From Conexibacter arvalis (GTDB taxonomy: Bacteria > Actinomycetota > Thermoleophilia > Solirubrobacterales > Solirubrobacteraceae): 64,000 nt of DNA. Made by a program: the position numbers and the translations under genes. The DNA lies in assembly GCF_014199525.1 (NCBI RefSeq), contig NZ_JACHNU010000002.1, forward strand, positions 354,147 to 418,146, read 5' to 3'. Shown here in pieces: positions 1 to 9,897 of the stretch; the stretch's first letter is position 1; every line of letters starts with the position of its first letter. The notes under the pieces were generated by a model. That model had not been told where the DNA came from and did not search any database. It was given only the letters and a program-made list of their open reading frames with translations.

Positions 1-28
1 GCCCCGCGGCGCGCCAAGCGCACCCGGC

Positions 29-235
29 CTACCGCTTCAGCGGTCTTCCGTCCTCGTCGCGCGGGATCTCGTCGGGCTGCGGCGACTGACCGTCGAGGTA
101 GCCGCCCGGCCGCTTGCGACCCTCCGGATGGAAGGTCGAGACCAGCAGCACGACGATCGCGATCGCGACGACGGCCAGGCCGACGTAGCCGAGCCAGTCG
201 TCGGTGATCTCGAGGACGGTCGCGAAGGTCGTCAT
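29..235 (-). CDS. Small single-pass membrane protein, unknown function
   Basis: This 68-residue protein has one clear hydrophobic segment (about residues 15-34, rich in V, A, I and L), followed by a short charged, proline-rich cytoplasmic-looking tail ending in KR. It begins 28 bases after the guaA stop on the same strand, so it is probably the last gene of the guaB3-guaA transcript. I do not recognise a family. Nothing in it links it to purine synthesis beyond position, and it may simply be transcribed with its neighbours. Confidence 0.6.
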   Translation of the reverse strand: MTTFATVLEITDDWLGYVGLAVVAIAIVVLLVSTFHPEGRKRPGGYLDGQSPQPDEIPRDEDGRPLKR

Positions 236-263
236 CGCGCGAGGGCTGCGCCGCGGCGCAGCC

Positions 264-1881
<1,618 letters not shown>

Positions 1882-1895
<14 letters not shown>

Positions 1896-3072
1896 GGGCG
1901 ACGGCCCGGCCGTTGGAACCCATGCCCACCTGCTGATCGCGCTGGAGGCTCTTGCCCTCGGTCTGCAGCGCCGGGGCGACCATCAGCTCCGCGCGGTTGA
2001 ACTCGGCGATGTCGCGGTAGCCGCAGGTCGCCATCGAGGTCTTGAGCGCGCCCATCAGGTTGAACATGCCGTCGTTCTCGCGCGCGGGACCGGTGAGGAT
2101 CTCCTCCAGCGAGCCGTTCTGCACCGTCTTGACGCGCGTGCCGCGCGGCAGCGTCGGGTGGAAGGTCGCCATGCCCCAGTTGTAGCCGCGGCCGGGCGCC
2201 TCGTAGGCCTTGGCGAGCGCGGAGCCGAGCATGACCGCGTCGGCGCCGCAGGCGATCGCCTTCGAGACGTCGCCGCCGTTCTTCATGCCGCCGTCGGCGA
2301 TGACGCGGACGTAGTCGCCGGTCTCGAGCATGTGCTGCGAGCGGGCGGCCGCGACGTCGGCGATCGCCGTCGCCTGCGGGACGCCGATGCCCAAGACGCC
2401 GCGGGTGGTGCAGATCGCGCCCGGGCCGACGCCGACGAGCACGCCGGCCGCGCCGGTGCGCATCAGGTGGAGGCCGGTGTGGTAGCTGGCGCAGCCGCCG
2501 ACGACGACCGGCACCGGCACCTCGCCGATGAACTCCTTCAGGTTGAGCGGCTCGGCGACCGTCGAGACGTGCTCGGCGGAGACGACCGTTCCCTGGATCA
2601 CGAGGATGTCGAGACCGGCCTCGAGCGCGATCTCGTAGTGCTCGCGGACGCGCTGCGGCGTCAGCGAGGCGGCGACGACGACGCCCTGGTCCTTGATCTC
2701 CTTGATCCGCTGCGCGATCAGCTCGGGCTTGACCGGCTCGCGGTAGATCTCCTGCATCTCGCGGGTCGCCTCGGCCTGCGGGAGGGCCGCGATCCGCTCG
2801 AGCTGCGCGTCGACGTCCTCGTAGCGACAGAAGATGCCCTCGAGGTTGAGCACGGCGAGACCGCCGAGTCTGCCGATGATGCCGGCGGTCTCGGGCGAGA
2901 CGACGCCGTCGAGCGCGGCGCCGAGGAGGGGGAGCTCGAAGCGGTAAGGGCCGAGCGTCCACGAGATGTCGACGTCGTCGGGGTCGCGCGTGCGTCGCGA
3001 GGGGACGATGGCGACATCGTCGAACCCGTATGCGCGACGAGCTTTCTTACCGCGGCCGATCTCTATTTCCAT
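1882..3072 (-). CDS. guaB3: GuaB3 family IMP dehydrogenase-related protein
   Basis: This 396-residue TIM-barrel protein belongs to the IMP dehydrogenase/GMP reductase superfamily. It carries the catalytic-loop motif GAICTTR with Cys221, the phosphate-binding DGGM segment and the GSALA segment. It lacks the two CBS domains of canonical GuaB. The N-terminus ([12 protein letters not shown], then [14 protein letters not shown]) is the pattern of the actinobacterial GuaB3 clade. I chose the ATG at 3072 because family homology begins there; an in-frame extension to 3198 is arginine-rich and unsupported. It probably makes XMP for the adjacent guaA, but the exact activity of GuaB3 proteins is less settled than that of GuaB. 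A canonical guaB should lie elsewhere in the genome. Confidence 0.88.
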
Positions 3073-3105
3073 GAAAGCACCGTACGGGTCGAGGCGGACG
3101 AAACA

Positions 3106-3124
3106 GCCCCGCACGCAGCGGGGC
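3106..3124 (-). terminator. Terminator-like hairpin in the guaB3 leader
   Basis: A perfect 7-base-pair GC stem (GCCCCGC / GCGGGGC) with a 5-base loop is followed on the minus strand by TGTTT. It lies about 35 bases before the guaB3 start codon and about 150 bases after the end of the kinase gene. It could be an attenuator inside the guaB3 leader or a distal terminator of the kinase operon. Sequence alone does not decide which. Confidence 0.45.
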
Positions 3125-3171
3125 CGGAGGGGAGCTAATCGTCGTCGTGACGGCAACCAGCGACGCCCCCA

Positions 3172-3198
3172 ATCGTAGCAACGCGCCCGTCGGCCCAA
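3172..3198 (-). promoter_or_regulatory. Candidate guaB3 promoter
   Basis: On the minus strand TTGGGC (3198-3193) and TACGAT (3177-3172) are separated by 15 bases, a short but possible spacing. Transcription would begin near 3165, which places the 3106-3124 hairpin in the untranslated leader of guaB3. The assignment rests only on box resemblance. Confidence 0.28.
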
Positions 3199-3247
3199 TC
3201 CCCCGCGCTCGCGCCGGCTTCAGGGGTGTCGGGAGCGCTCCCGGCGA

Positions 3248-3263
3248 CGGCCCGGACGGGCCG
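3248..3263 (-). terminator. Hairpin just downstream of the PfkB kinase gene
   Basis: CGGCCC and GGGCCG form a 6-base-pair stem with a 4-base loop, starting 11 bases after the kinase stop codon. There is no T-run, so it is only a possible terminator or RNA-stabilising hairpin. Confidence 0.3.
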
Positions 3264-3274
3264 CGGGACGACGG

Positions 3275-4234
3275 TCAGGAGACCTCGGCCGGAAGCGAGA
3301 CCGGGATCGCCTCGACCGCCCCCAGCAGGCGCTCGACGGAGTGCGGGTCGATCACGCCGGCGCCGAAGTGCTGGGTCGACTCCGCGCCGCAGGCGACGCC
3401 GAATCTGAGGCACTCCTCAGGGCTGCCGCCGGTGTAGCGGCAGGCGACGTAGCCGGCGAGGAAGGCGTCGCCCGAGCCGACCGCCGCGCGCGCCTCCTGC
3501 TGCTCGACGCGGACCCGGTAGAGCTGCGGCCCGCCGTCGGAGTGGACCTGCGCGAAGCAGCCGTCCGGGACGGTCATGATCGCCTCGCGCGCGCCGAGCT
3601 GGATGATCTCGGCGACCGCGAGCGTGCGGTCCTCGTCGTCGTTGAACTCGTGCCCGACCAGCTCCTCGGCCTCGATCACGTTCGGCGAGACGACGTCGGG
3701 CTCGGCCCGCACCGCGTGGCGCAGCGGCTCCCCGTCGGTGTCGACGATCGTCGTCACGCCGAGCTTGCGCACCTCCTTGATCAGCGCGCCATAGACGTCG
3801 GGATCGACGTTGCGCGGGAGGCTGCCGGCGAAGACGCAGATGTCGGCGCCCTGCGCGAGGTAGAGGAGCTTGTCGCGGAACAGCTCCATCTCGCGCTCGG
3901 TGACGGCCGGGCCGCGCTCGTTGATCTCGGTCTGCACGCCGGTCGTCGGGTCGAGCACCGCGGTGTTGGTGCGCGACTCCTCGCCGATCCGCACGAAGTC
4001 GGTCAGGACCGACTCGGCCGTCAGCGCCTCGACGATGCGGGTGCCGGTCGCGCCGCCGGCGAAGCCGGTCGCGATCACCGGGCGGCCGAGCCGCTTGATC
4101 GCGCGCGCGACGTTGACGCCCTTGCCGCCCGGCATCGTCGTCTGATCGACGGAGCGATGGCGCCGGCCGATGCGGAAGTTCGGCACCTCGAGCGTCTTGT
4201 CGATCGCGGTGTTGAGCGTGACGGTGATGATCAT
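3275..4234 (-). CDS. 1-phosphofructokinase family hexose-phosphate kinase
   Basis: This 319-residue PfkB-family kinase has the N-terminal signature GGKGVNVARAIKRLG (residues 37-51) and the C-terminal signature with catalytic Asp256 in AVGSGDAF. The opening ITVTLNTAID is typical of the FruK/LacC/1-phosphofructokinase branch, which phosphorylates fructose-1-phosphate, tagatose-6-phosphate or fructose-6-phosphate. The exact substrate cannot be read from sequence, and no PTS genes are adjacent. Its ATG overlaps the stop of the upstream carboxypeptidase gene by four bases (ATGA at 4234-4231), so it is translationally coupled into the lysM-dac-pfkB operon, an odd partner for cell-wall genes. Confidence 0.88.
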   Translation of the reverse strand: MIITVTLNTAIDKTLEVPNFRIGRRHRSVDQTTMPGGKGVNVARAIKRLGRPVIATGFAGGATGTRIVEALTAESVLTDFVRIGEESRTNTAVLDPTTGVQTEINERGPAVTEREMELFRDKLLYLAQGADICVFAGSLPRNVDPDVYGALIKEVRKLGVTTIVDTDGEPLRHAVRAEPDVVSPNVIEAEELVGHEFNDDEDRTLAVAEIIQLGAREAIMTVPDGCFAQVHSDGGPQLYRVRVEQQEARAAVGSGDAFLAGYVACRYTGGSPEECLRFGVACGAESTQHFGAGVIDPHSVERLLGAVEAIPVSLPAEVS

Positions 4235-5493
4235 GCTGCCTCCATGTCGGCGCGGCTGCGACGGCGGCGTGCCCCGTGGCGGCGGAGCAGCAGCGCGGTC
4301 GCCCCTCCGATCACCACCACGATCGCTATCAGGCTACCCGGTCTGACGATCGCGTCCGCGGCGCGCTCGAGCAGCCCGACCTCCGGGACGGCCGTTCTCG
4401 TCACGAGCGGGACGGTCGCGATGACACGGCCCGCGCGGCGCACCGTCAGGGAGCCGACGACCGCGTTGCGCGGCAGCGGGCCCTGCAGCTCGGCGGGCGC
4501 GTCGACGACGACGCGCAGGCGCTCGTCGCGGCGGATCAGCTCTCTGACCGTTCTCGTCGCGATCAGCGCTATCTCGTCCTCGGGCCGGTGCTTCAGTCTC
4601 GCCTCGGCGAAGACCTGGCGGCTTCTGACCGGGGTCGCGAAGCGATGCGTGGCGTAGGCCCATCTCAGCAGCGCCAGCGCGTCCGCGTCGCGAGCGCCCT
4701 CGCTCGGCGTGCCGGTGACGGCGGCGACGAACGACAGCCCGCGGCGCGTCCCGGACGCGACGAGCAGGTAGCCGGCGGCGTTGGTGTGGCCGGTCTTGAC
4801 GCCGTTGACCCAGCCGACGCGCTGGACGAGCAGGTTGCGGTTGTAGACGGTCCGCGGGTAGGCGCCGGTGCTGAGCGTCGCCGACGGCATGTCGACGGTG
4901 CGGGCGAGGAAGCGGTCTCTGCGCAGCGCGATGCCGAGCCGCGCGAGGTCGGCCGCGGTCGAGTAGTTCGACGTCGAGTCGAGGCCGACCGGCGTCGAGA
5001 AATGGGTGCCGCGCAGGCCCAGCCTGCGCGCCTTGGCGTTCATCGCGTCGATGAACCGCTGCCGCGATCCGCCGGCGCAGACCGCCAGCGTCTCGGCCGC
5101 GTCGTTGGCGCTCGGGAGCATCAGCGCCCGCAGCAGGTCGCGGACGCTCATCCGCTCGCCCGCGCGCAGGCCGATCTGCGTCTCGGCCGGGGCCGGGCGG
5201 TAGCTCGCGGCGGTGCAGACGCGGTCGAGCGGCAGCTCGTCGACGGCGACGAGCGCGGTCATGATCTTCGTCGTGCTCGCGATCAGGCGGCGCTCGCCGG
5301 CGCCGACGCCGTACAGCGGCTCGCCGGTCGACGTCTCGAAGACCGCTGCCGATCGCGCCGACAGCTTCGGCGGGTCGGGCAGCTTGGCGCTCGCGGACGG
5401 CGCCGCGAGCAGGGCGAGCAGGAGCAGGAAGAGACCGCAGGCGAGCGCGCCGCGCTTCGCCGCTCCCGCGCCTGGACGGCGCGGCGGCGTCAC
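4231..5493 (-). CDS. D-alanyl-D-alanine carboxypeptidase (PBP5/6 type)
   Basis: This 420-residue exported serine peptidase trims the terminal D-Ala from peptidoglycan stem peptides. It has a hydrophobic signal segment (about residues 16-36, ending SASA), the active-site STTK (Ser73, Lys76), the SAN motif (128-130) and KTG (233-235). A C-terminal hydrophobic helix followed by an RRHGARRRR stretch looks like a membrane anchor. I chose the GTG at 5493 because it precedes a proper signal peptide and forms a 4-base GTGA overlap with the upstream LysM gene. The longer reading frame to 5814 is a shadow of that gene. Confidence 0.92.
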   Translation of the reverse strand: MTPPRRPGAGAAKRGALACGLFLLLLALLAAPSASAKLPDPPKLSARSAAVFETSTGEPLYGVGAGERRLIASTTKIMTALVAVDELPLDRVCTAASYRPAPAETQIGLRAGERMSVRDLLRALMLPSANDAAETLAVCAGGSRQRFIDAMNAKARRLGLRGTHFSTPVGLDSTSNYSTAADLARLGIALRRDRFLARTVDMPSATLSTGAYPRTVYNRNLLVQRVGWVNGVKTGHTNAAGYLLVASGTRRGLSFVAAVTGTPSEGARDADALALLRWAYATHRFATPVRSRQVFAEARLKHRPEDEIALIATRTVRELIRRDERLRVVVDAPAELQGPLPRNAVVGSLTVRRAGRVIATVPLVTRTAVPEVGLLERAADAIVRPGSLIAIVVVIGGATALLLRRHGARRRRSRADMEAA

Positions 5494-5801
5494 GGTGCCA
5501 GTCTCAGCCGCTGCCCGACGCGCAGGGCCTGTGCGTCGAGATCGGGGTTGAGCTGCTCGATCGTCTCGAGCGACACGCCGGTGCGCTCGGCGATGAGCGA
5601 GAGGTTGTCGCCGGCCTTCACGACGTAGACGCGCTTTCTCGCGCGTCTTCTCGCCGGTCTGTCCTGCGTCCGCGTCACGGTGGCGGTCTGCGTCGAGTCG
5701 GAGGAGCCGGTCCCGGCGGCCTGCACGACGACGATCACCGCGGCGAATGCCGCGACCAACGCGAGCGGCGCGAGGAGTCGCGCGGGATTGCGGTTGCCCA
5801 T
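5490..5801 (-). CDS. LysM domain membrane-anchored protein
   Basis: This 103-residue protein has an N-terminal transmembrane or signal-anchor segment (about residues 9-28), a Thr/Arg-rich linker, and a single C-terminal LysM domain (about residues 58-102; YVVKAGDNLSLIAE, then LNPDLDAQALRVGQ). LysM binds N-acetylglucosamine polymers, so the protein probably sits outside the membrane against peptidoglycan. It is the first gene of the operon with the D,D-carboxypeptidase (GTGA overlap at its 3' end), which supports a cell-wall role. It has no catalytic domain of its own. Confidence 0.88.
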   Translation of the reverse strand: MGNRNPARLLAPLALVAAFAAVIVVVQAAGTGSSDSTQTATVTRTQDRPARRRARKRVYVVKAGDNLSLIAERTGVSLETIEQLNPDLDAQALRVGQRLRLAP

Positions 5802-6028
5802 CGGCGGCGATCATACCCGCGAGATCGGGCGGCAGCGCGGCAGTTTTCTTGCATCGCCTCGTCGAGGCGCCGCGACGGGGCGCGAGGCGCAGCCGCGGAC
5901 ACGGCGGTCCGGCACGGCTCCCGCCGCGGTCATCTGTCCGCGGCCGAAGCCGTGCAGGATCCGGAAGCGCCCGCTGTCACCGTGGTGCGGAGCGGGCGCT
6001 GGACCGTTGCGGTCTCGGCCGCGATGTC

Positions 6029-6050
6029 CGGGGCCCGATGCCGGGCCCCG
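6029..6050 (-). terminator. Hairpin downstream of the HU gene
   Basis: CGGGGCCCG and CGGGCCCCG form a perfect 9-base-pair stem with loop ATGC, ending 7 bases after the HU stop codon on the minus strand. It lacks a T-run, but its position and strength make it the likely HU terminator. Confidence 0.55.
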
Positions 6051-6056
6051 CAGGAC

Positions 6057-6332
6057 TCAGCCCTTGACGGCTCTCTTCAGCCCCGACCCCGGGGTGAAGC
6101 GCGGGACGCGCGAGGCGGCGATCTGGATCTTCTCGCCCGTGCTCGGGTTGCGACCCTCACGCGCGCCGCGCTCGGCGACGTGGAACTTGCCGAAGCCGGA
6201 GAACGTCACCTCGCTGCCGCGCTTGAGGGCGTCCTCGATCGTCGTGAGGACGGCATCGACAGCGTCTCCGGCGTCCTTCTTGCTCAGTCCGCTGTTCGCG
6301 GCAACCTGGTCGACGAACTCTGATTTCGTCAC
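6057..6332 (-). CDS. hup: HU-family DNA-binding protein
   Basis: This 91-residue histone-like protein compacts and bends DNA as a dimer. It matches HU over its whole length: MTKSEFVDQVA at the N-terminus, the dimerisation core GFGKFHV, and the DNA-binding arm GRNPSTGEKIQI with the intercalating proline. It has no lysine-rich C-terminal extension, unlike the mycobacterial HupB type. The GTG start at 6332 is well supported by a strong GAAGGAGG ribosome-binding site 6 bases upstream. It is monocistronic, with a hairpin directly after it. Confidence 0.96.
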   Translation of the reverse strand: MTKSEFVDQVAANSGLSKKDAGDAVDAVLTTIEDALKRGSEVTFSGFGKFHVAERGAREGRNPSTGEKIQIAASRVPRFTPGSGLKRAVKG

Positions 6333-6366
6333 AGTGATCCTCCTTCGAGGTCGTGGGGAGGGCCGA

Positions 6367-6394
6367 AGCTAACAACCCCCGCGGACGGGAACAA
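6367..6394 (-). promoter_or_regulatory. Candidate HU promoter
   Basis: On the minus strand TTGTTC (6394-6389) and TTAGCT (6372-6367) are separated by 16 bases, about 35 bases before the HU start. Only box resemblance supports it, although the region is AT-richer than its surroundings. Confidence 0.35.
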
Positions 6395-6498
6395 CGCGAA
6401 TTGCCCGCCAGGACGGGGGATCTGACCGTCACAGAACCCGGTGACAAGGTCTCGGACCCATTTAACGCCTTTTCGGCTTCTTCAGCGTTTGCGGGGAT

Positions 6499-7026
6499 TC
6501 ATTCCCCGGCACCCGGCGTGGCGGCGGCAACCGCGTCGAACAACCCCATTCCCGCGGAAATCGCGGTCTGAACGGCGAATCCGGGCGGTTCGAGCGCCTG
6601 GACGCCACTGGACGGGTCGTGCGCCACGACCGCGCCGGGCGGCAGCGGCGGCGGCGCCGGCCGCTCCGCCGGCGCCCCGGCGAGCGCGCCGAGCGCCGCG
6701 TCGACGTCGAGCCGCAGCAGGTCGAGCAACGCCAGCGGGCCGACCGCGAGCACGAGCGCGTTGGGCGAAGCCGCAGGCGCATCCGCGGGCGCTGGGACGC
6801 GTGCGGCGAGCGCCGTTCCACGCGCCTCCCCTCCGGCGCCGACGCGCACGACCAGTTCCGTCGCGCCAGCCGGCATCAGCTCCGCGAGGCGGACGGCGGG
6901 CGCCGCGATCGCCGCCTCTCCGGCCAGCGGACGGCCTTCGCCGTCGAGCACGACCGCCGCGCGCACGTCGGTCGAGAGCTGGCGCAGATAGCGAAGCGCG
7001 AGCGCGGGCGTCAGAATGGCGGCCAT
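6499..7026 (-). CDS. Hypothetical protein with a roadblock-like N-terminal stretch
   Basis: This 175-residue protein is alanine-rich and soluble. The segment LRQLSTDVRAAVVLDGEGRPLAG resembles the strand-turn-strand of roadblock/LC7 or profilin-like domains, followed by a second half rich in proline and alanine. I do not recognise a family firmly. The ATG at 7026 was chosen because upstream codons run into the divergent gene. The start codon shares a CATG tetranucleotide with an ATG of the plus-strand gene, leaving no room for separate leaders unless one start lies elsewhere. Confidence 0.6.
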   Translation of the reverse strand: MAAILTPALALRYLRQLSTDVRAAVVLDGEGRPLAGEAAIAAPAVRLAELMPAGATELVVRVGAGGEARGTALAARVPAPADAPAASPNALVLAVGPLALLDLLRLDVDAALGALAGAPAERPAPPPLPPGAVVAHDPSSGVQALEPPGFAVQTAISAGMGLFDAVAAATPGAGE

Positions 7027-7243
7027 GCCAGAGACCGAGGATACGGGAGTCCCGCTCGACCAGATCGGGTGGGGCGCGACCGTCGTCATCTGCCTCGTGA
7101 CGGTCGTGATCCTGCTGCTGAGCGGCTACGTCGGCTACGGCGCGGTCGTCTTCGCGGTCGCCTGCTCGGCCGCGATCAACCTGAGGCTGCCGCGGGAGCG
7201 CGCCACCGAGCCGGCCGCACGAACCGGTCAGCCGCGCGACTGA
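7016..7243 (+). CDS. Small membrane protein, unknown function
   Basis: This 75-residue protein has one long or two short hydrophobic segments (about residues 18-57), with a short acidic N-terminus and a charged C-terminal tail. Two starts are possible: ATG at 7016 or ATG at 7025 (MPETED). It is divergent from the 6499-7026 gene with overlapping 5' ends, and its last 16 bases overlap the end of rdgB on the other strand. No family is recognised. Confidence 0.55.
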   Translation: MAAMPETEDTGVPLDQIGWGATVVICLVTVVILLLSGYVGYGAVVFAVACSAAINLRLPRERATEPAARTGQPRD

Positions 7244-7827
7244 CGGGCGAGCCAGTCGAGCAGCGCGCGCAGCGCCCGGCCGCGATGGCTGATCGCATCC
7301 TTCTCGGCGTCGGAGAGCTGCGCCATCGTGCGCCCCGCCACGCCGCCGGGCAGCTCGTCTGCGGGAACGAAGGCCGGGTCGTAGCCGAAGCCGCCCTCCC
7401 CCGCCGGCGCGGCGGCGAGCGTCCCCTCGCAGCGTCCCTCGAACAGCTGCTCCACCCCGAGCTCCGGATCGACGTAGGCGATCGCGCAGACGTACGCGAG
7501 CGGGCTGCCGGCCGGCGCCTCGCGCAGCAGCTTCGCGAGGTTCTCCTCATCCGTCGCGCCGGGGCCGGCGAAGCGGGCCGAGTAGATCCCAGGGCGGCCC
7601 CCGAGCGCGGCTGCCTCGACACCGGAGTCGTCGGCGATCGCCGTGCGCCCGGTCGCCGCCGCCGCGGCGCGCGCCTTGCCGAGCGCGTTCTCGGCGAAGG
7701 TCGTCCCGTCCTCGGGCGGCAGCGTCACGTCGTCCGGGAGCGGGTCGATCGCCAGCTCGCCGCCGGTCAGCCGCGTGAACTCGCGCACCTTGTGGTCATT
7801 GCGCGTGGAAAGGATCAGCCGTCTCAT
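7228..7827 (-). CDS. rdgB: XTP/dITP diphosphatase
   Basis: This house-cleaning enzyme hydrolyses non-canonical purine nucleoside triphosphates (ITP, XTP, dITP) to monophosphates, keeping them out of DNA and RNA. The 199-residue length is typical of the RdgB/HAM1 family. Visible signatures are the N-terminal [11 protein letters not shown], the central [20 protein letters not shown] and the C-terminal [18 protein letters not shown]. Its ATG overlaps the rph stop by four bases, so it is the last gene of a coupled murI-rph-rdgB operon, an arrangement common in Gram-positive bacteria. Confidence 0.95.
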   Translation of the reverse strand: MRRLILSTRNDHKVREFTRLTGGELAIDPLPDDVTLPPEDGTTFAENALGKARAAAAATGRTAIADDSGVEAAALGGRPGIYSARFAGPGATDEENLAKLLREAPAGSPLAYVCAIAYVDPELGVEQLFEGRCEGTLAAAPAGEGGFGYDPAFVPADELPGGVAGRTMAQLSDAEKDAISHRGRALRALLDWLARQSRG

Positions 7828-8597
7828 CTCGTCTCCCCCGCTTCGATGCCGAGCGCCTCGGCGACCGCCGTGACCTGCGCCGCGGCCAGCTGCGCGATCC
7901 CGCGCTCCGCGAGCGCCAGCAGCTCGTCGAGGTGGGCGCGCGACAGCGGGGTCCGCTCCGCGGTCGCCTGCACCTCCACCAAGCCGCCGCTGCCGGTCAT
8001 CACGACGTTCGCGTCGACCTCGGCGGTCGAATCCTCCGGATAGTCGAGATCGAGCAGCGGCACGCCGCCGACGATCCCGGCGGAGACGGCGGCGACCGAG
8101 CCGGTCAGCGGGAGCTGCGCCAGCGCGCCCTCGCGCACGAGCCGCTCGAGCGCGAGCCGCAGCGCGACGTAGCCGCCGGTGATCGCCGCGCAGCGCGTGC
8201 CGCCGTCGGCCTGCAGCACGTCGCAGTCCACCGTGACGGTGCGCTCCCCGAGCCCGGCGAAGTCGACGACGCCGCGCAGCGAACGTCCGATCAGCCGCTG
8301 GATCTCGACGGTGCGGCCGTCCGGACGGCCCTTCGCGACGTCGCGCGGCTTGCGCTGCCCGGTGGAGGCCGGCAGCATGCCGTACTCGGCCGTCAGCCAG
8401 CCGGTGCCGCGGCCGGCCATCCAGCGCGGGACGCCGTCTTCGACCGAGGCGGTGCAGATCACGCGCGTCTCCCCCACCGAGATCAGCGCGGAGCCGGTGG
8501 CGCTGCGCACGAACCCGGGCTCGAACGCGACCGGGCGCAGCTCGTCCGCGGCACGACCGTGGCTGCGCCGCGGCGGCGCTGCGCCCGCGTCGCTCAC
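7824..8597 (-). CDS. rph: Ribonuclease PH
   Basis: This phosphorolytic 3'-5' exoribonuclease acts in tRNA 3'-end maturation. The 257 residues cover the full family: [11 protein letters not shown], the substrate-binding [29 protein letters not shown] and the [17 protein letters not shown] core. About 18 extra N-terminal residues precede the usual start. It overlaps murI upstream and rdgB downstream by four bases each (ATGA), giving a tightly coupled operon. Confidence 0.96.
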   Translation of the reverse strand: MSDAGAAPPRRSHGRAADELRPVAFEPGFVRSATGSALISVGETRVICTASVEDGVPRWMAGRGTGWLTAEYGMLPASTGQRKPRDVAKGRPDGRTVEIQRLIGRSLRGVVDFAGLGERTVTVDCDVLQADGGTRCAAITGGYVALRLALERLVREGALAQLPLTGSVAAVSAGIVGGVPLLDLDYPEDSTAEVDANVVMTGSGGLVEVQATAERTPLSRAHLDELLALAERGIAQLAAAQVTAVAEALGIEAGETR

Positions 8598-9445
8598 GCG
8601 GCGGCCCTCAGCGGCTCCAGCCGCACGCGCTCGATCTCGCCGAGCGGCATCTGCAGGAACCGCGTCCCCAGCTCCCGGAAGGCGTCGACGTCACCGGTGC
8701 AGTGGAAGCGGTAGTCGCCCTCGCCGTCGCGCTCGTTGAGCAGGCCGCGCGCCGCCAGCGCCCGCTCGACGCTGCGCACGACGCCCTCGCCGGAGGTGAC
8801 GAGATGGACGCCGCGGCCGAGCATGCGCCGCAGGATCGGGGCGAACAGCGGGAAGTGCGTGCAGCCAAGGATCGCCGTGTCGACCTCGGCGGCGCGCAGC
8901 GCCGTCGTGTAGCGGCGGACGATCTCGACCGCCGGCTCGTCGAGCGGGACGCCGCTCTGGATCAGCGGCGCGAGGTCCGGGCAGGGGACGCTCTCCAGCA
9001 CGACGTGGGGATCGCTCGCGGCGATCGCGCGGGCGTAGGCGCCGCTGTCGACCGTCGCCGGCGTCGCGAGCACGCCGATGCGACCGCTCTCGGTCGCCTC
9101 GACCGCCAGCTGGGCGGCCGGCGCGATCACGCCGAGCACGTCGACGCCGGTGCCGGCCAGCTGCTCCTCCAGCAGCGGCAGCGCCGCCGCCGTCGCCGAT
9201 CCGCAGGCGACGACGATCAGCTTCGCCCCGGCGGCGAGCAGGTGGTCGGAGATCTCCAGCGAGAACTCGCGCAGCTGCGCCTGCGACTTGTCGCCGTACG
9301 GGAAGCGGGCGGTGTCGCCGAGGTAGAGGTAGTCCTCGCTCGGCAGCGAGACCAGCAGCTCGTGGAGGACGGTGAGGCCGCCCACGCCGGAATCGAAGAC
9401 GGCGATCGGACGGTCGCTCGCGGCGCGTTCGGTCGTCGCAGGCAT
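8594..9445 (-). CDS. murI: Glutamate racemase
   Basis: The enzyme supplies D-glutamate for peptidoglycan by two-base racemisation of L-glutamate. This 283-residue protein has [11 protein letters not shown] (residues 17-27), the first catalytic Cys81 in VVACGSATA, and the second Cys195 in GCTHFPLF. Most MurI proteins read ACNTATA at the first site; here Asn-Thr is replaced by Gly-Ser, though both cysteines are kept. The ATG at 9445 begins family homology, and the longer frame to 9877 covers intergenic DNA and the pilin gene. It is the first gene of the murI-rph-rdgB operon. Confidence 0.92.
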   Translation of the reverse strand: MPATTERAASDRPIAVFDSGVGGLTVLHELLVSLPSEDYLYLGDTARFPYGDKSQAQLREFSLEISDHLLAAGAKLIVVACGSATAAALPLLEEQLAGTGVDVLGVIAPAAQLAVEATESGRIGVLATPATVDSGAYARAIAASDPHVVLESVPCPDLAPLIQSGVPLDEPAVEIVRRYTTALRAAEVDTAILGCTHFPLFAPILRRMLGRGVHLVTSGEGVVRSVERALAARGLLNERDGEGDYRFHCTGDVDAFRELGTRFLQMPLGEIERVRLEPLRAAA

Positions 9446-9537
9446 CGCCTCATGGTGGCAGAGCGCCCCGCGGGAACGAGGCGACCCGCAGGCCGCCTCC
9501 GTTCTCGCGCGCTCGCCGGATTCGTCGAGCAGCGCGC

Positions 9538-9756
9538 TCATCTCATCCCGCCGAGCGCCTTCTTGATCTGGTCGACGATCGCCTCCGCGATGCCGCTGGT
9601 CCCGAATCTCTTGGTCTTCGTCGCGGCGACGACGGCCGCCAGCAACGCGGCGACGAGCAGGATCAGCGCGACGTACTCGACCGTCCCCTGCCCTCGCTCC
9701 GATCTCCACGCCACCGCCAGCCGGAAATGCACCAGCGCCATCATCCGGTAGAACAC
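9538..9756 (-). CDS. Flp-type pilin-like protein (orphan)
   Basis: This 72-residue protein has the GQGTVEYVALILLVAALLAAV segment characteristic of Flp/Fap pilins and TadE-like proteins: a prepilin-peptidase-type G-Q-G-T-V-E-Y site followed by a hydrophobic helix, then a short charged tail. The GTG start at 9756 has a good GAGGAGG ribosome-binding site. ATG codons at 9744 and 9741 are alternatives. No tad or prepilin peptidase genes lie nearby, so the assembly machinery would have to be elsewhere. Confidence 0.75.
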   Translation of the reverse strand: MFYRMMALVHFRLAVAWRSERGQGTVEYVALILLVAALLAAVVAATKTKRFGTSGIAEAIVDQIKKALGGMR

Positions 9757-9897
9757 CGCGTCCTCCTCTGCTCGCTCGACAAGGACGGTCGAGTCTCCGG
9801 ACCGGCGCGTGCCGGTTCGAGACGCATTCGCGACGATCGACGCGCGGAGCGCGCGCGAACGAGCGCAGCGAAGTCACGAAGTAGGCTGCTGCGCCAG

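Noticed and set aside
9790-9830. GGTTCGAGAC resembling a tRNA T-arm
   Set aside because: No acceptor, D-arm or anticodon stem can be built around it.
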